DNA of 48,526 bases from Muribaculaceae bacterium (GTDB lineage: Bacteria; Bacteroidota; Bacteroidia; Bacteroidales; Muribaculaceae): assembly GCA_017391675.1 (NCBI GenBank), contig JAFOXR010000032.1, positions 1 to 48,526 of the forward strand, in the 5' to 3' direction. Of the stretch, positions 25,208 to 34,161 are shown piece by piece; position 1 is the first letter of the stretch, and each line of letters begins with the position of its first letter. The translations under genes were made by a program, and so were the position numbers. The notes below the pieces were generated by a model. That model had not been told where the DNA came from. It made no database searches and saw nothing but the letters and a program-made list of their open reading frames with translations.

Positions 25208-26470
25208 ATGTTCTACTATCTGACAAAACTGCTTGCCGACTATGACCTTCCAGGCGCACGGCTGATGGACTACATCACATTCCGCTCGGGAGTAGCTCTC
25301 ATTCTGTCACTGTTCATTTCCATGGTGATAGGCAAGAAGATTATCGAGAAACTGCAACTCATGCAAGTGGGTGAAATCGTAAGAGACTTGGGTCTTGAGG
25401 GGCAAATGAGCAAGAAAGGTACACCCACAATGGGAGGTATCATCATCATCATTTCCATCATCATTCCTTGCTTGCTCATAGGTAAGCTTGAGAATATCTA
25501 CATGATTCTCATGATTATCTCCACACTATGGCTTGGAGCTCTAGGCTTTGCCGACGATTACATCAAAGTGGCTCACCACGACAAGGACGGGCTGAAAGGC
25601 AAATTCAAGGTAATAGGTCAGGTAGGACTAGGACTTATCGTGGGATTCACCATGTATCTTAGCCCCGACATCGTTATGCGTGAGAACATTGAGGTTGAGA
25701 ACAAGACAAACCACGAAATGGTAGTAGAACACAAGGCCGAAAACATAAAGTCAACGCAAACGACAATCCCGTTCGTAAAGAACAACAACTTTGACTACGC
25801 CTACCTCACCAAGTGGATGGGTAAGCATGCCCAGACTGGCGGCTGGATTGTATTTATCCTAGTGACAATCTTTGTTATTACAGCCGTTAGCAATGGAGCA
25901 AACCTCACCGACGGACTTGACGGGCTGGCAACGGGAACATCGGCCATAATAGGCACCTCGCTAGCAATAATGTGCTATCTAGGAGGTAATGTCATCTACT
26001 CATCTTACCTGAATATCATGTATATTCCTGGAAGTGAAGAACTGGTTGTCTATGCAGCTGCATTCATAGGCGCCACAATAGGTTTCCTATGGTACAATTC
26101 CTTCCCAGCCCAAGTGTTCATGGGCGATACAGGAAGCCTCACCCTGGGTGGCATCATTGCAGTATTTGCAATTCTTATCCGCAAGGAGCTGCTCATTCCT
26201 ATCCTGTGCGGTATATTCCTTGTAGAGAACTTATCAGTGGTAATGCAAGTATCATATTTCAAATACACCAAGAAGAAATACGGTGAAGGCCGTCGCATCT
26301 TCAAGATGACACCTCTGCATCACCATTTCCAGACACAGGGAACGGCCGAGAGCAAAGTGCTTTTCAAAAAGCCTTACAACGCTCTCCCCGAGTCGAAAAT
26401 CGTTATGCGATTCTTCCTTGTAGCAATATTCTTGGCAGTAATAACATTTGTAACACTTAAAATACGATAA
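25208..26470 (+). CDS. mraY: Phospho-N-acetylmuramoyl-pentapeptide-transferase
   Basis: A 420-residue polytopic membrane enzyme that transfers phospho-MurNAc-pentapeptide to undecaprenyl phosphate, forming lipid I. Signatures: KKGTPTMGG (69-77), the FADDYIK metal/substrate motif (D116, D117), [11 protein letters not shown] (231-241) and LHHHFQ near the C-terminus. It is about 60 residues longer than E. coli MraY because of an insertion at about 152-210 (a charged segment before WIVFILVT); I know similar insertions from Bacteroidota. The stop codon overlaps the murD ATG (TAATG). Confidence 0.97.
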   Translation: MFYYLTKLLADYDLPGARLMDYITFRSGVALILSLFISMVIGKKIIEKLQLMQVGEIVRDLGLEGQMSKKGTPTMGGIIIIISIIIPCLLIGKLENIYMILMIISTLWLGALGFADDYIKVAHHDKDGLKGKFKVIGQVGLGLIVGFTMYLSPDIVMRENIEVENKTNHEMVVEHKAENIKSTQTTIPFVKNNNFDYAYLTKWMGKHAQTGGWIVFILVTIFVITAVSNGANLTDGLDGLATGTSAIIGTSLAIMCYLGGNVIYSSYLNIMYIPGSEELVVYAAAFIGATIGFLWYNSFPAQVFMGDTGSLTLGGIIAVFAILIRKELLIPILCGIFLVENLSVVMQVSYFKYTKKKYGEGRRIFKMTPLHHHFQTQGTAESKVLFKKPYNALPESKIVMRFFLVAIFLAVITFVTLKIR

Positions 26471-27816
26471 TGGAACAGAAGCGTATCGTAGTGCTTGGAG
26501 CCGGAGAAAGCGGCACTGGCGCAGCTATCCTAGCTAAAGTTAAAGGTTTTGATGTGTGGTTGAGCGATATGGGAAAGATCGCTCCAAAATATAAAGAGAA
26601 ACTTGAAGAATTTCAGGTGAATTGGGAAGAAGGTACACATTCCGAGGACAAGATACTGATGGCCGACGAAGTTATCAAAAGCCCAGGGATACCCGACAAG
26701 GCTCCTATCATCAAGAAGATAATAAGCAAGAATATTCCTATTATCTCCGAGATAGAATTTGCCGGTCGCTATACCGATGCCAAGATGGTGTGCATCACTG
26801 GTAGTAATGGAAAAACCACCACTACCCTGCTCACCTACCACATCTTGCAAGCGGCAGGACTGAATGTGGGTTTGGCAGGAAATGTAGGCAAGAGCCTCGC
26901 CTATCAAGTGGCAACCGAGAAACATGATGTGTATGTAATAGAGCTGAGCAGTTTCCAGCTAGACAACATGTATGAGTTCAAAGCCAACATTGCCGTGCTT
27001 ATGAACATCACACCCGACCACCTCGACCGCTACGACTACAAGATGGAGAACTATATTGCAGCCAAGTTCCGCATTATCAGGAATCAGACCGAAAAGGACT
27101 CTTTCATCTTCTGGCAAGATGACCCTATCATCGCAGCTCAACTGAAGAATCTAAAGATAGAGGCACAAATGTATCCGTTCTCCGAGCAGCATAGCCAAGA
27201 TGCAAGTGCTTATCTTGAAAATGGCGAGCTTGTAATCGATACATCGCACGACTTCCTTGAAGTTCCACGCAAGGACCTGGCACTAAAGGGACTGCACAAC
27301 TTGTACAACTCCATGGCTGCAGGTCTGTCGGCATCAATACTTGACATCAAGAAAGATGTTATCCGCAAGGCACTTGAAGACTTTGAAGCCGTCGAGCACC
27401 GCCTTGAATATGTAGCTACCATAAACGGCGTGAAATACATCAACGACTCCAAGGCTACCAATGTAAATTCATGCTGGTATGCACTTGAGAGCATGCAAGC
27501 CCCTACCGTCCTTATACTAGGAGGCAAAGACAAGGGCAATGACTACACCGAGATAGAACACTTCGTGAAGGAAAAAGTCAAGGCGATAGTGTGCATGGGA
27601 GTAGACAACAGCAAACTTCATGAGTTCTTTGACGGCAAAGTGCCTGCTATCACCGATGCCTCAAGCATGAAGGAAGCTGTGCAGAAATGCCAGGAGCTAG
27701 CAACACAGGGAGATGTAGTGCTCCTTTCTCCATGCTGTGCAAGTTTTGACCTGTTCAAGAGCTACGAAGACCGAGGCGCACAATTCAAAGCCGAAGTACA
27801 CAAACTAGAAGAGTAA
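26470..27816 (+). CDS. murD: UDP-N-acetylmuramoyl-L-alanine--D-glutamate ligase
   Basis: A 448-residue Mur ligase adding D-Glu to UDP-MurNAc-L-Ala. The N-terminal Rossmann motif is VVLGAGESGTGAA (about 7-19), the P-loop ITGSNGKTTTTLL (about 110-122), the central NITPDHLDRYD segment is typical of MurD, and the C-terminal domain has YINDSKATN and LSPCCASFDLFKSYEDRG, the D-Glu recognition end. Normal length. It overlaps mraY by 1 nt and precedes ftsW by 23 nt. Confidence 0.97.
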   Translation: MEQKRIVVLGAGESGTGAAILAKVKGFDVWLSDMGKIAPKYKEKLEEFQVNWEEGTHSEDKILMADEVIKSPGIPDKAPIIKKIISKNIPIISEIEFAGRYTDAKMVCITGSNGKTTTTLLTYHILQAAGLNVGLAGNVGKSLAYQVATEKHDVYVIELSSFQLDNMYEFKANIAVLMNITPDHLDRYDYKMENYIAAKFRIIRNQTEKDSFIFWQDDPIIAAQLKNLKIEAQMYPFSEQHSQDASAYLENGELVIDTSHDFLEVPRKDLALKGLHNLYNSMAAGLSASILDIKKDVIRKALEDFEAVEHRLEYVATINGVKYINDSKATNVNSCWYALESMQAPTVLILGGKDKGNDYTEIEHFVKEKVKAIVCMGVDNSKLHEFFDGKVPAITDASSMKEAVQKCQELATQGDVVLLSPCCASFDLFKSYEDRGAQFKAEVHKLEE

Positions 27817-27839
27817 CACTACCCAACAACTTGATATAA

Positions 27840-29183
27840 ATGACAACAGATACCGAAAATATTAAACCCGTAGTCACCGACGACGAGAAAACCAAAAGAG
27901 GGGATTCTTCCATTTGGGGAATCTACATTGCCCTCATTCTGGTTTCAATCGTTGAATGTTTCAGCGCGTCAAGTCAGGAAATTTCTGGCTCAGGACTAGC
28001 AATGTACACTCCTATCCTGAAGCATGTGCTAATGCTCTTCGGAGGTTTCATTCTGCTTTTCTTCATTCAGCGCACCGACTACAAGAAGTTCACGCCTTGG
28101 ATTGCCCTATTTGCACTGATAACCCTAGTCTCCATGGTTATAGTATTGACTGTGGGCGATTATATTAACGGCGCAAAGCGCTCTTTCACCTTGCCGGGAC
28201 TTGGATTCTCTGTCCAGCCTGCCGAAATGGCAAAATTCTCTATCGTTACACTCATAGCATGGTTTACAGCCCGCAATCAGATGGTAAAAGGCGTAACCAA
28301 TAAGGGTGTGGCCTTATGTGCAATAATGGTACTTGTATATTGTGCTTTCATCTTCATGCAAGGACTCACCAACACATTGCTGCTGATGGGAATCTCGTTC
28401 TCAATGATGCTTATAGGCGGAGTGCAATGGAAAAAAATCGGTGTTGTAGTTCTTTTCTACGCCATTGCAGGAGGTCTTTTCTTCTACATAAAGAGCGAAA
28501 ACGACAATAAGGAAGAGCAATATCATGCTCAAATGGTGGCTATTAATACTGACACCGGTGAAGGAACCAGAGAAGTCATCGCCGAGAAGGAAGAGAAAAA
28601 AGGCCGTGATGCAACATGGATTGTGCGCATCAAGCGTTTCTTGAACAGCGACAGCCTTGTTTATCAAGAGATGAACAGCAAGAATAGCCAGGAGATGTAT
28701 TCACGCATAGCCCAGGCTCATGGCGGTATCACTGGTGTGGGACCAGGCAATTCGCGCGAATGCAGCCGCTTACCACTTGCTTTCTCCGACTACATTTACT
28801 CTATCATCATTGAAGAACTAGGGCTTATAGGCGGCATAGTAGTACTTATTCTATACCTGTTCCTGCTGGCTCGAGCCGGAATGATTGCAAAGAAATGTTC
28901 AAGGGCTTTTCCTGCGTTGCTCATCATGGGAATGGCTGTGATGATTACGCTGCAGGCACTGTTCCACATGGGTATCAATACTGGATTCTTCCCCGTATCG
29001 GGACAACCGTTACCGCTCATTTCCATGGGAGGAACCTCAATATTCATTATGAGTATGGCATTCGGTGTGATGCTTAGCGTGAGCCGTTTTGCCGTACTAA
29101 GCAACAAGACTAAAGAAATCAATGCCGAAAAGAACGAACTTCCTGCAGGCTTGCAAGCTCCTAACCCAATGAAAATAGATTAA
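27840..29183 (+). CDS. ftsW: SEDS-family peptidoglycan glycosyltransferase FtsW
   Basis: A 447-residue membrane protein with about ten helices that polymerises lipid II glycan chains at the septum together with FtsI. SEDS signatures: FSVQPAEMAKFSIVTLIAWF (mid protein), GITGVGPGNSRECSRLP (about 298-314) and the C-terminal FFPVSGQPLPLISMGGTS with the family's PLISxGG motif. A charged soluble stretch of about 55 residues (about 216-280, KSENDNKEEQ to RIKRFLNSD) enlarges the loop before the GPGNS motif. It lies between murD and murG as in other dcw clusters. Confidence 0.96.
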   Translation: MTTDTENIKPVVTDDEKTKRGDSSIWGIYIALILVSIVECFSASSQEISGSGLAMYTPILKHVLMLFGGFILLFFIQRTDYKKFTPWIALFALITLVSMVIVLTVGDYINGAKRSFTLPGLGFSVQPAEMAKFSIVTLIAWFTARNQMVKGVTNKGVALCAIMVLVYCAFIFMQGLTNTLLLMGISFSMMLIGGVQWKKIGVVVLFYAIAGGLFFYIKSENDNKEEQYHAQMVAINTDTGEGTREVIAEKEEKKGRDATWIVRIKRFLNSDSLVYQEMNSKNSQEMYSRIAQAHGGITGVGPGNSRECSRLPLAFSDYIYSIIIEELGLIGGIVVLILYLFLLARAGMIAKKCSRAFPALLIMGMAVMITLQALFHMGINTGFFPVSGQPLPLISMGGTSIFIMSMAFGVMLSVSRFAVLSNKTKEINAEKNELPAGLQAPNPMKID

Positions 29184-29194
29184 ATTTAACCGTT

Positions 29195-30307
29195 ATGAAG
29201 AACAACCCTAATATACTTATAAGCGGCGGCGGTACTGGAGGACACATATTCCCGGCGCTGGCAATAGCAGGCGAAATTAAAAAGCGTCGGCCCGAAGCCA
29301 ACATTCTATTTGTTGGCGCCGAGAACCGAATGGAAATGGAAAAAGTTCCTGCAGCAGGCTACAAGATAATAGGCCTGCCTGTGAGCGGGTTTGACCGCAA
29401 GAACCTGTTCAAGAACATCAAGGTGCTTTTCCGTCTGTTCAAGAGTATCCGCATGGCAAAGAATATTCTTAAGGAGTTCAAGCCTGCCATAGCTATAGGT
29501 GTGGGCGGTTATGCTAGCGGACCTATGCTCAAGGCTGCACAGAAGCAGGGCATTCCCACGCTGCTTCAGGAACAGAACTCCTATGCAGGAGTAACCAATA
29601 AACTGCTAGCCGAAAAAGCTAAAGCTATATGTGTTGCCTATGACGGCATGGAACGCTTCTTCCCTGCCGACAAGATTGTTGTTACAGGCAACCCTATTCG
29701 CAGCAGTCTGCTGCAATGCTCGCTCTCACAAGACGAGGCTAAAGCCCATTATGGACTTGACCCTAAAAAGCCTACGGCTTTAGTGATAGGAGGAAGTCTA
29801 GGAGCTCGAACTGTCAATAATAGTATTATCGAGAGTCTTTCCCGTATTGCCAAGACAGAGAATATCCAGTTCATTTGGCAAACAGGTAAATTCTATGATG
29901 AATCCTGCAAGAAAGCACTGGAAAACACGCCTGCAGACAATGTCAAGCAAATGGCATTCGTAAACGATATGGATATTGCTTATCGCGCCGCCGATGTAGT
30001 CGTCTCTCGTGCCGGAGCTAGTTCCATTTCGGAACTTCAGTTGCTAGGCAAGCCATGCATTCTGGTTCCTTCGCCCAATGTGGCAGAAGATCACCAGACT
30101 AAGAATGCTCTAGCTCTAGTGAACCGCAACGCCGCTATAATGGTGAGCGATGCCGATAGCCAGGAAAAACTTGTCGAAACTGTTATCAGTACTATCAACG
30201 ACAAGGAAAAACTTGCTTCATTAGCCGAGAACATTTCCAAGATGGCTTTGCACAATGCTGCAGAAAACATAGTTAATAAGGTATTTGAACTGATAGACAA
30301 TAATTAA
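29195..30307 (+). CDS. murG: UDP-GlcNAc:lipid I N-acetylglucosaminyltransferase
   Basis: A 370-residue GT28 enzyme on the inner face of the membrane that converts lipid I to lipid II. The N-terminal glycine loops are SGGGTGGHIFPALAIA (about 10-25) and IGVGGYASGPML (about 100-111); LLQEQNSYAGVTNK follows, and the C-terminal UDP-GlcNAc site includes IGGSLGART and VSRAGASSISELQLLGKP (about 271-288). Normal length, 11 nt after ftsW and 10 nt before murC. Confidence 0.97.
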   Translation: MKNNPNILISGGGTGGHIFPALAIAGEIKKRRPEANILFVGAENRMEMEKVPAAGYKIIGLPVSGFDRKNLFKNIKVLFRLFKSIRMAKNILKEFKPAIAIGVGGYASGPMLKAAQKQGIPTLLQEQNSYAGVTNKLLAEKAKAICVAYDGMERFFPADKIVVTGNPIRSSLLQCSLSQDEAKAHYGLDPKKPTALVIGGSLGARTVNNSIIESLSRIAKTENIQFIWQTGKFYDESCKKALENTPADNVKQMAFVNDMDIAYRAADVVVSRAGASSISELQLLGKPCILVPSPNVAEDHQTKNALALVNRNAAIMVSDADSQEKLVETVISTINDKEKLASLAENISKMALHNAAENIVNKVFELIDNN

Positions 30308-30317
30308 TACGGCATTC

Positions 30318-31694
30318 ATGATTACAAGATACAATTCAGTTTATTTTGTTGGTGCAGGCGGCATAGGAATGGCTGCACTGGAACGTTTTTTCCTGTCACT
30401 AGGAAAGAAAGTGGCTGGCTATGACCGCACAGCAACCGAACTTACAAGAAATCTTGAAAAAGAGGGCGCAGAAATCGTGTACGAAGAATCGGCAAGCCTT
30501 ATCCCCGATTATTGCAAGGATAAAGAAACGACTCTTGTCATCTACACACCTGCTATCCCCAACGAACACGAAGGGCTATGCTACTTCCGCGACAACGGTT
30601 TCACTATAATGAAGCGCGCTCAAGTGCTTGGACTTATCACCAACAGTTCCAAAGGAATCTGCTTTGCAGGCACACACGGAAAGACCACTACATCAAGCAT
30701 GGCAGGAAACATTATGCACAATTCGCCTCTTGGCTGCAATGCATTCCTGGGCGGTGTGCTTAAACCATATAACAGCAACTTGCTGCTTAGCCCAGGTACC
30801 GAATTTTCGGTAATCGAGGCCGATGAGTTTGACCGCTCATTCCACTGGTTGAAACCATACATTGCTGTAATCACTGCTACCGACCCCGATCACCTTGACA
30901 TTTATGGCAACGAGGAGAATTATCTGGAAAGTTTTGCCCACTTCACCGAGCTCATAAGAGAAGACGGCTACTTAATTGTGCATGAAGGGCTTAAGCTCAA
31001 GCCACGCCCTGCTGCAGGGGTAAAGACATTTACCTACTCACGCCACGAAGGTGACTTCCATGCCGAAAATATACGCAAGGGTAACGGAGAAATAACATTC
31101 GACTTTGTCCACCCAAGCGGAGTCATTAAAGATGTGAAACTAGGTGTTCCTGTTGACATAAACATTGACAATGCCATCGCCTCTATGGCAGCTTGCCATA
31201 TTGCAGGCGTTGCCGACGAAGACCTGAAAAACGGAATAGCATCATTTGGAGGAGCTAAAAGACGATTCGACTTCTGGCTGAAAGAACCAGGCAAACCTGT
31301 CCTAATAGATGACTATGCTCACCACCCCGATGAATTGAAAGCTAGTATCAAGAGCGTGAAAGACTTGTACCCAGGCCGCAAAGTGCATGTTATTTTCCAA
31401 CCGCACCTGTATAGCCGCACCAAGGATTTCGCTCCACAATTTGCCGAAGCTCTGTCACAAGCCGACGAAGTGTGGCTAACCGAGATTTATCCCGCACGCG
31501 AACTCCCTATACCTGGAGTAACTTCTGAAATCATTCTTAATGACATAAAATGCAACAACAAAAGCATTTGTGAGAAGAAATTTTTGATAGACAGAATAAA
31601 AAATCATAACTTTGACATTTTATTAACAGTGGGTGCCGGCGATGTGTGCGACTACTTGCCTGCAATCTGCGAAATACTGAAGGAACGCAATTGA
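30318..31694 (+). CDS. murC: UDP-N-acetylmuramate--L-alanine ligase
   Basis: A 458-residue Mur ligase that attaches L-Ala to UDP-MurNAc, the first peptide step. It has YFVGAGGIGMAALERFF at the N-terminus, the P-loop FAGTHGKTTTSSM (about 115-127), EADEFDRSFHWLKP (about 172-185) and ATDPDHLDIY, and the C-terminal IDDYAHHPDELKAS and FQPHLYSRTKDF motifs of MurC. Its stop overlaps the probable TTG start of ftsQ (TTGA), so translation is likely coupled. Confidence 0.97.
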   Translation: MITRYNSVYFVGAGGIGMAALERFFLSLGKKVAGYDRTATELTRNLEKEGAEIVYEESASLIPDYCKDKETTLVIYTPAIPNEHEGLCYFRDNGFTIMKRAQVLGLITNSSKGICFAGTHGKTTTSSMAGNIMHNSPLGCNAFLGGVLKPYNSNLLLSPGTEFSVIEADEFDRSFHWLKPYIAVITATDPDHLDIYGNEENYLESFAHFTELIREDGYLIVHEGLKLKPRPAAGVKTFTYSRHEGDFHAENIRKGNGEITFDFVHPSGVIKDVKLGVPVDINIDNAIASMAACHIAGVADEDLKNGIASFGGAKRRFDFWLKEPGKPVLIDDYAHHPDELKASIKSVKDLYPGRKVHVIFQPHLYSRTKDFAPQFAEALSQADEVWLTEIYPARELPIPGVTSEIILNDIKCNNKSICEKKFLIDRIKNHNFDILLTVGAGDVCDYLPAICEILKERN

Positions 31695-32644
31695 AGAAGA
31701 TTCTTAAATATCTGAAATATACACTCCTATTGATTGCGATAGGTCTTATTGTTGCCGGCATCTGGTGGAGCAATCTCCAAGCTGCAGGCGACAAGTGCCG
31801 TAATGTATCTATCGATATCATCAATTCCGACAGTCTGGCATTTGTCACTCAAGGGAGCGTGTTCAATATGCTTAACACTACGGGACTGAATCCCGAGGGA
31901 AAGGTGTTGTCGCAAATAAACACCGATGACATTGAAACGATGCTTGGTCGCTCGGAATACATCGAGAATGCCGAATGTATATTACAGGCCAATAACGACA
32001 TACGCATCGTGGTGACTCAACTCATTCCCGTTATCCGCGTTTTCAATGGCAATGAATCCTACTATCTTAATAAGGACGGAAAGCGAATGAATGCGTCAAG
32101 CCGTTTCCATGCCGATGTCCCTATCGTGAGCGGCAACTTCGCCAATCCTGCCGACGCCCTTATAGCTCGCCCCATTATAAACCATGTGGAAAAGGATAAA
32201 GCACTTAAGGATCTCATCACTATGTATACCATTAAGGACAAGCACAACATCATACTTGTGCCTTGCATCTATGGACATGTGATAAACTTCGGCGACACTA
32301 CCAATGTGGAAAACAAATTCGCTAAACTGAAGAAATTCTACAAGGAAGTGATGCCAGAAAAAGGGTGGGTAACCTACGACTCCATTACGCTGAAATGGAC
32401 TCACCAGATTGTGGCTCACCGCCGTTCCAAGAAGAAAAAACTGGAAATAATATACAACCCCGAGGAGGAAGAAGCAGCACCATCAATCGAATCAATCATG
32501 GTATCGGGCTTGAATGATGCTTCTGCACTCAAGAACCAATCGGCAGAACAGGCTAAGGATACAGCAGCTGCAAAAGCGCCTGAAAAAGACAAGAATCCTG
32601 ACAAAGCCGTAGCCAAAGCGTTCGGGAAGAAGAAAAACAATTAA
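31691..32644 (+). CDS. ftsQ: Cell division protein FtsQ
   Basis: A 317-residue bitopic protein. A basic start (KKILKYLKY) is followed by one membrane helix (about 11-27, LLLIAIGLIVAGIWWSN), a POTRA-like domain (about 38-110) and the FtsQ beta domain, ending in a low-complexity Ala/Lys-rich tail. I assign the TTG at 31691, which overlaps the murC stop; the ATG at 31646 lies inside murC and would add a 15-residue leader before the basic segment. FtsQ bridges FtsA/FtsZ-side proteins and the periplasmic divisome. Confidence 0.87.
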   Translation: MKKILKYLKYTLLLIAIGLIVAGIWWSNLQAAGDKCRNVSIDIINSDSLAFVTQGSVFNMLNTTGLNPEGKVLSQINTDDIETMLGRSEYIENAECILQANNDIRIVVTQLIPVIRVFNGNESYYLNKDGKRMNASSRFHADVPIVSGNFANPADALIARPIINHVEKDKALKDLITMYTIKDKHNIILVPCIYGHVINFGDTTNVENKFAKLKKFYKEVMPEKGWVTYDSITLKWTHQIVAHRRSKKKKLEIIYNPEEEEAAPSIESIMVSGLNDASALKNQSAEQAKDTAAAKAPEKDKNPDKAVAKAFGKKKNN

Positions 32645-32676
32645 GAAACTACTACTATCACACTATACAAAACTTT

Positions 32677-34005
32677 ATGGAAAATAAACAATATATCGTC
32701 GCTCTTGAAATAGGCAGCTCCAAGATTGTAGGCGTATTGGCAACTAAGCTCAATCCGCAAGGAAGCATTACAATCAATGCTGTAGAAGATGTTAAAGCCA
32801 GCGAATGTGTACGCTACGGCTGCATTAAGAATGTTGAAGAAGTGAAGCACTATATCAACGAGGTGATTCACAAATTGGAAGGACATCTCAACGGTGCCAA
32901 GATAAGCAGCATTTTCTTGAGTCTTGCAGGACGCTCGGTGAGAAATATCACCAAGCAGGTAAACCGTCATCTCGATGTAGAAACAGCTATCACTCAGGAA
33001 ACAATCAACTCTCTGCTTCAAGAAGGACGACAGGTTTTCATTAAAGGTTTTGATGTACTTGATGTGGTTCCACGCAAGTTCCTTGTGGAAAATGTGGAAG
33101 TGAAGAACCCGGTAGGTACTTTCGGCTCCGACATTTCAGCGATTCTTAATACTATCGTTGGAAAGTCTAGCATAAAGACCAACCTGAACCGCATCATTGA
33201 CCCAAATATCAAAGTAAACGATATCATCCTCACCCCTCTTGCAGTTGCCGACACTATCATCACCTCCGACGAACGCCAGCTTGGCTGCATGCTTATTGAC
33301 TTCGGAGCAGAAACTACTACAGTGTCAATCTACAAGAACGATGCCCTTCTGTATCTGGCGACTCTTCCTCTAGGAGGCCGCAATATCACACGCGACATCA
33401 TGAGCCTTAACATTCTGGAAGATAAGGCTGAGGAGCTGAAGAAGACTGTCGGAAACGCTATGGCAACCGATGCGGCTACCGGTTCAATGCAGATAGACGA
33501 TATAGCAGTGAGCGATGTATCAAAGTATGTAGTGGCTAGAAGCGGTGAGATAGTAGCAAACATTAACGAACAGCTGATATATGCCGATGTGAGAGCTGAT
33601 GAGCTCGGAGCCGGCATCATCTTAACCGGTGGAGCTGCAAAGCTTAACGGTTTTGTGGAATTGCTTGAAAAGACCACCAAGATGAAAGTGAGAAGAGGCG
33701 GATATCCTTCTCATGTGAATGTCCTGGCAACAAAAGCTCAGAATTCCGACATCTATATACAGTCGGTTGCTGTAGCTGCAATAGCAGCCGAAAAGATAAG
33801 TCTAGGCGACAATTGCGTTACACCTGTTCCTCAAACGGTGAAACCGACAGTAACCATAAAAGACGAGCCTACACGCCCAACTACTCCTGAGCCCGACAAA
33901 GGCAGCACTAAAAAGAACAAGAACGGACTTGGCAAAAAGCTGCTCGACGGTTTCAAGAACATCTTCAAGGAAGACGGCGAAGAAGACGAGGACGACAATT
34001 TCTAA
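32677..34005 (+). CDS. ftsA: Cell division protein FtsA
   Basis: A 442-residue actin-like ATPase that tethers FtsZ to the membrane. The phosphate-1 loop is ALEIGSSKIVGVLA (about 9-22), the 1C subdomain follows, IDFGAETTTVSIY (about 208-220) is phosphate-2 and ILTGGAAKLNGFVELLE (about 310-326) the adenosine motif. Near the C-terminus KKLLDGFKNIFKE can form the membrane-binding amphipathic helix, followed by an unusual acidic tail (EDGEEDEDDNF). It follows ftsQ by 32 nt and precedes ftsZ with a 156-nt gap. Confidence 0.96.
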   Translation: MENKQYIVALEIGSSKIVGVLATKLNPQGSITINAVEDVKASECVRYGCIKNVEEVKHYINEVIHKLEGHLNGAKISSIFLSLAGRSVRNITKQVNRHLDVETAITQETINSLLQEGRQVFIKGFDVLDVVPRKFLVENVEVKNPVGTFGSDISAILNTIVGKSSIKTNLNRIIDPNIKVNDIILTPLAVADTIITSDERQLGCMLIDFGAETTTVSIYKNDALLYLATLPLGGRNITRDIMSLNILEDKAEELKKTVGNAMATDAATGSMQIDDIAVSDVSKYVVARSGEIVANINEQLIYADVRADELGAGIILTGGAAKLNGFVELLEKTTKMKVRRGGYPSHVNVLATKAQNSDIYIQSVAVAAIAAEKISLGDNCVTPVPQTVKPTVTIKDEPTRPTTPEPDKGSTKKNKNGLGKKLLDGFKNIFKEDGEEDEDDNF

Positions 34006-34081
34006 TGCAATAACCTGCATGTGAATGAACTAAAATTAAATTTGTTAGCAATTAAATTCATGAAATAAGCAGATTTCTATG

Positions 34082-34089
34082 TAATTTTG
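34082..34089 (+). promoter_or_regulatory. -7 box for ftsZ (TAATTTTG)
   Basis: TAATTTTG sits 72 nt before the ftsZ ATG in the longest spacer of the dcw cluster. The nearest TTTG upstream (34041-34044) is too far to be a standard -33. It could give ftsZ extra transcription. Confidence 0.4.
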
Positions 34090-34161
34090 CAGAAAATTGT
34101 CCTCCAGTTTTCCCTAACACAAAAGCGACAGGAAATCTCATTAATACACGACACATTAATA

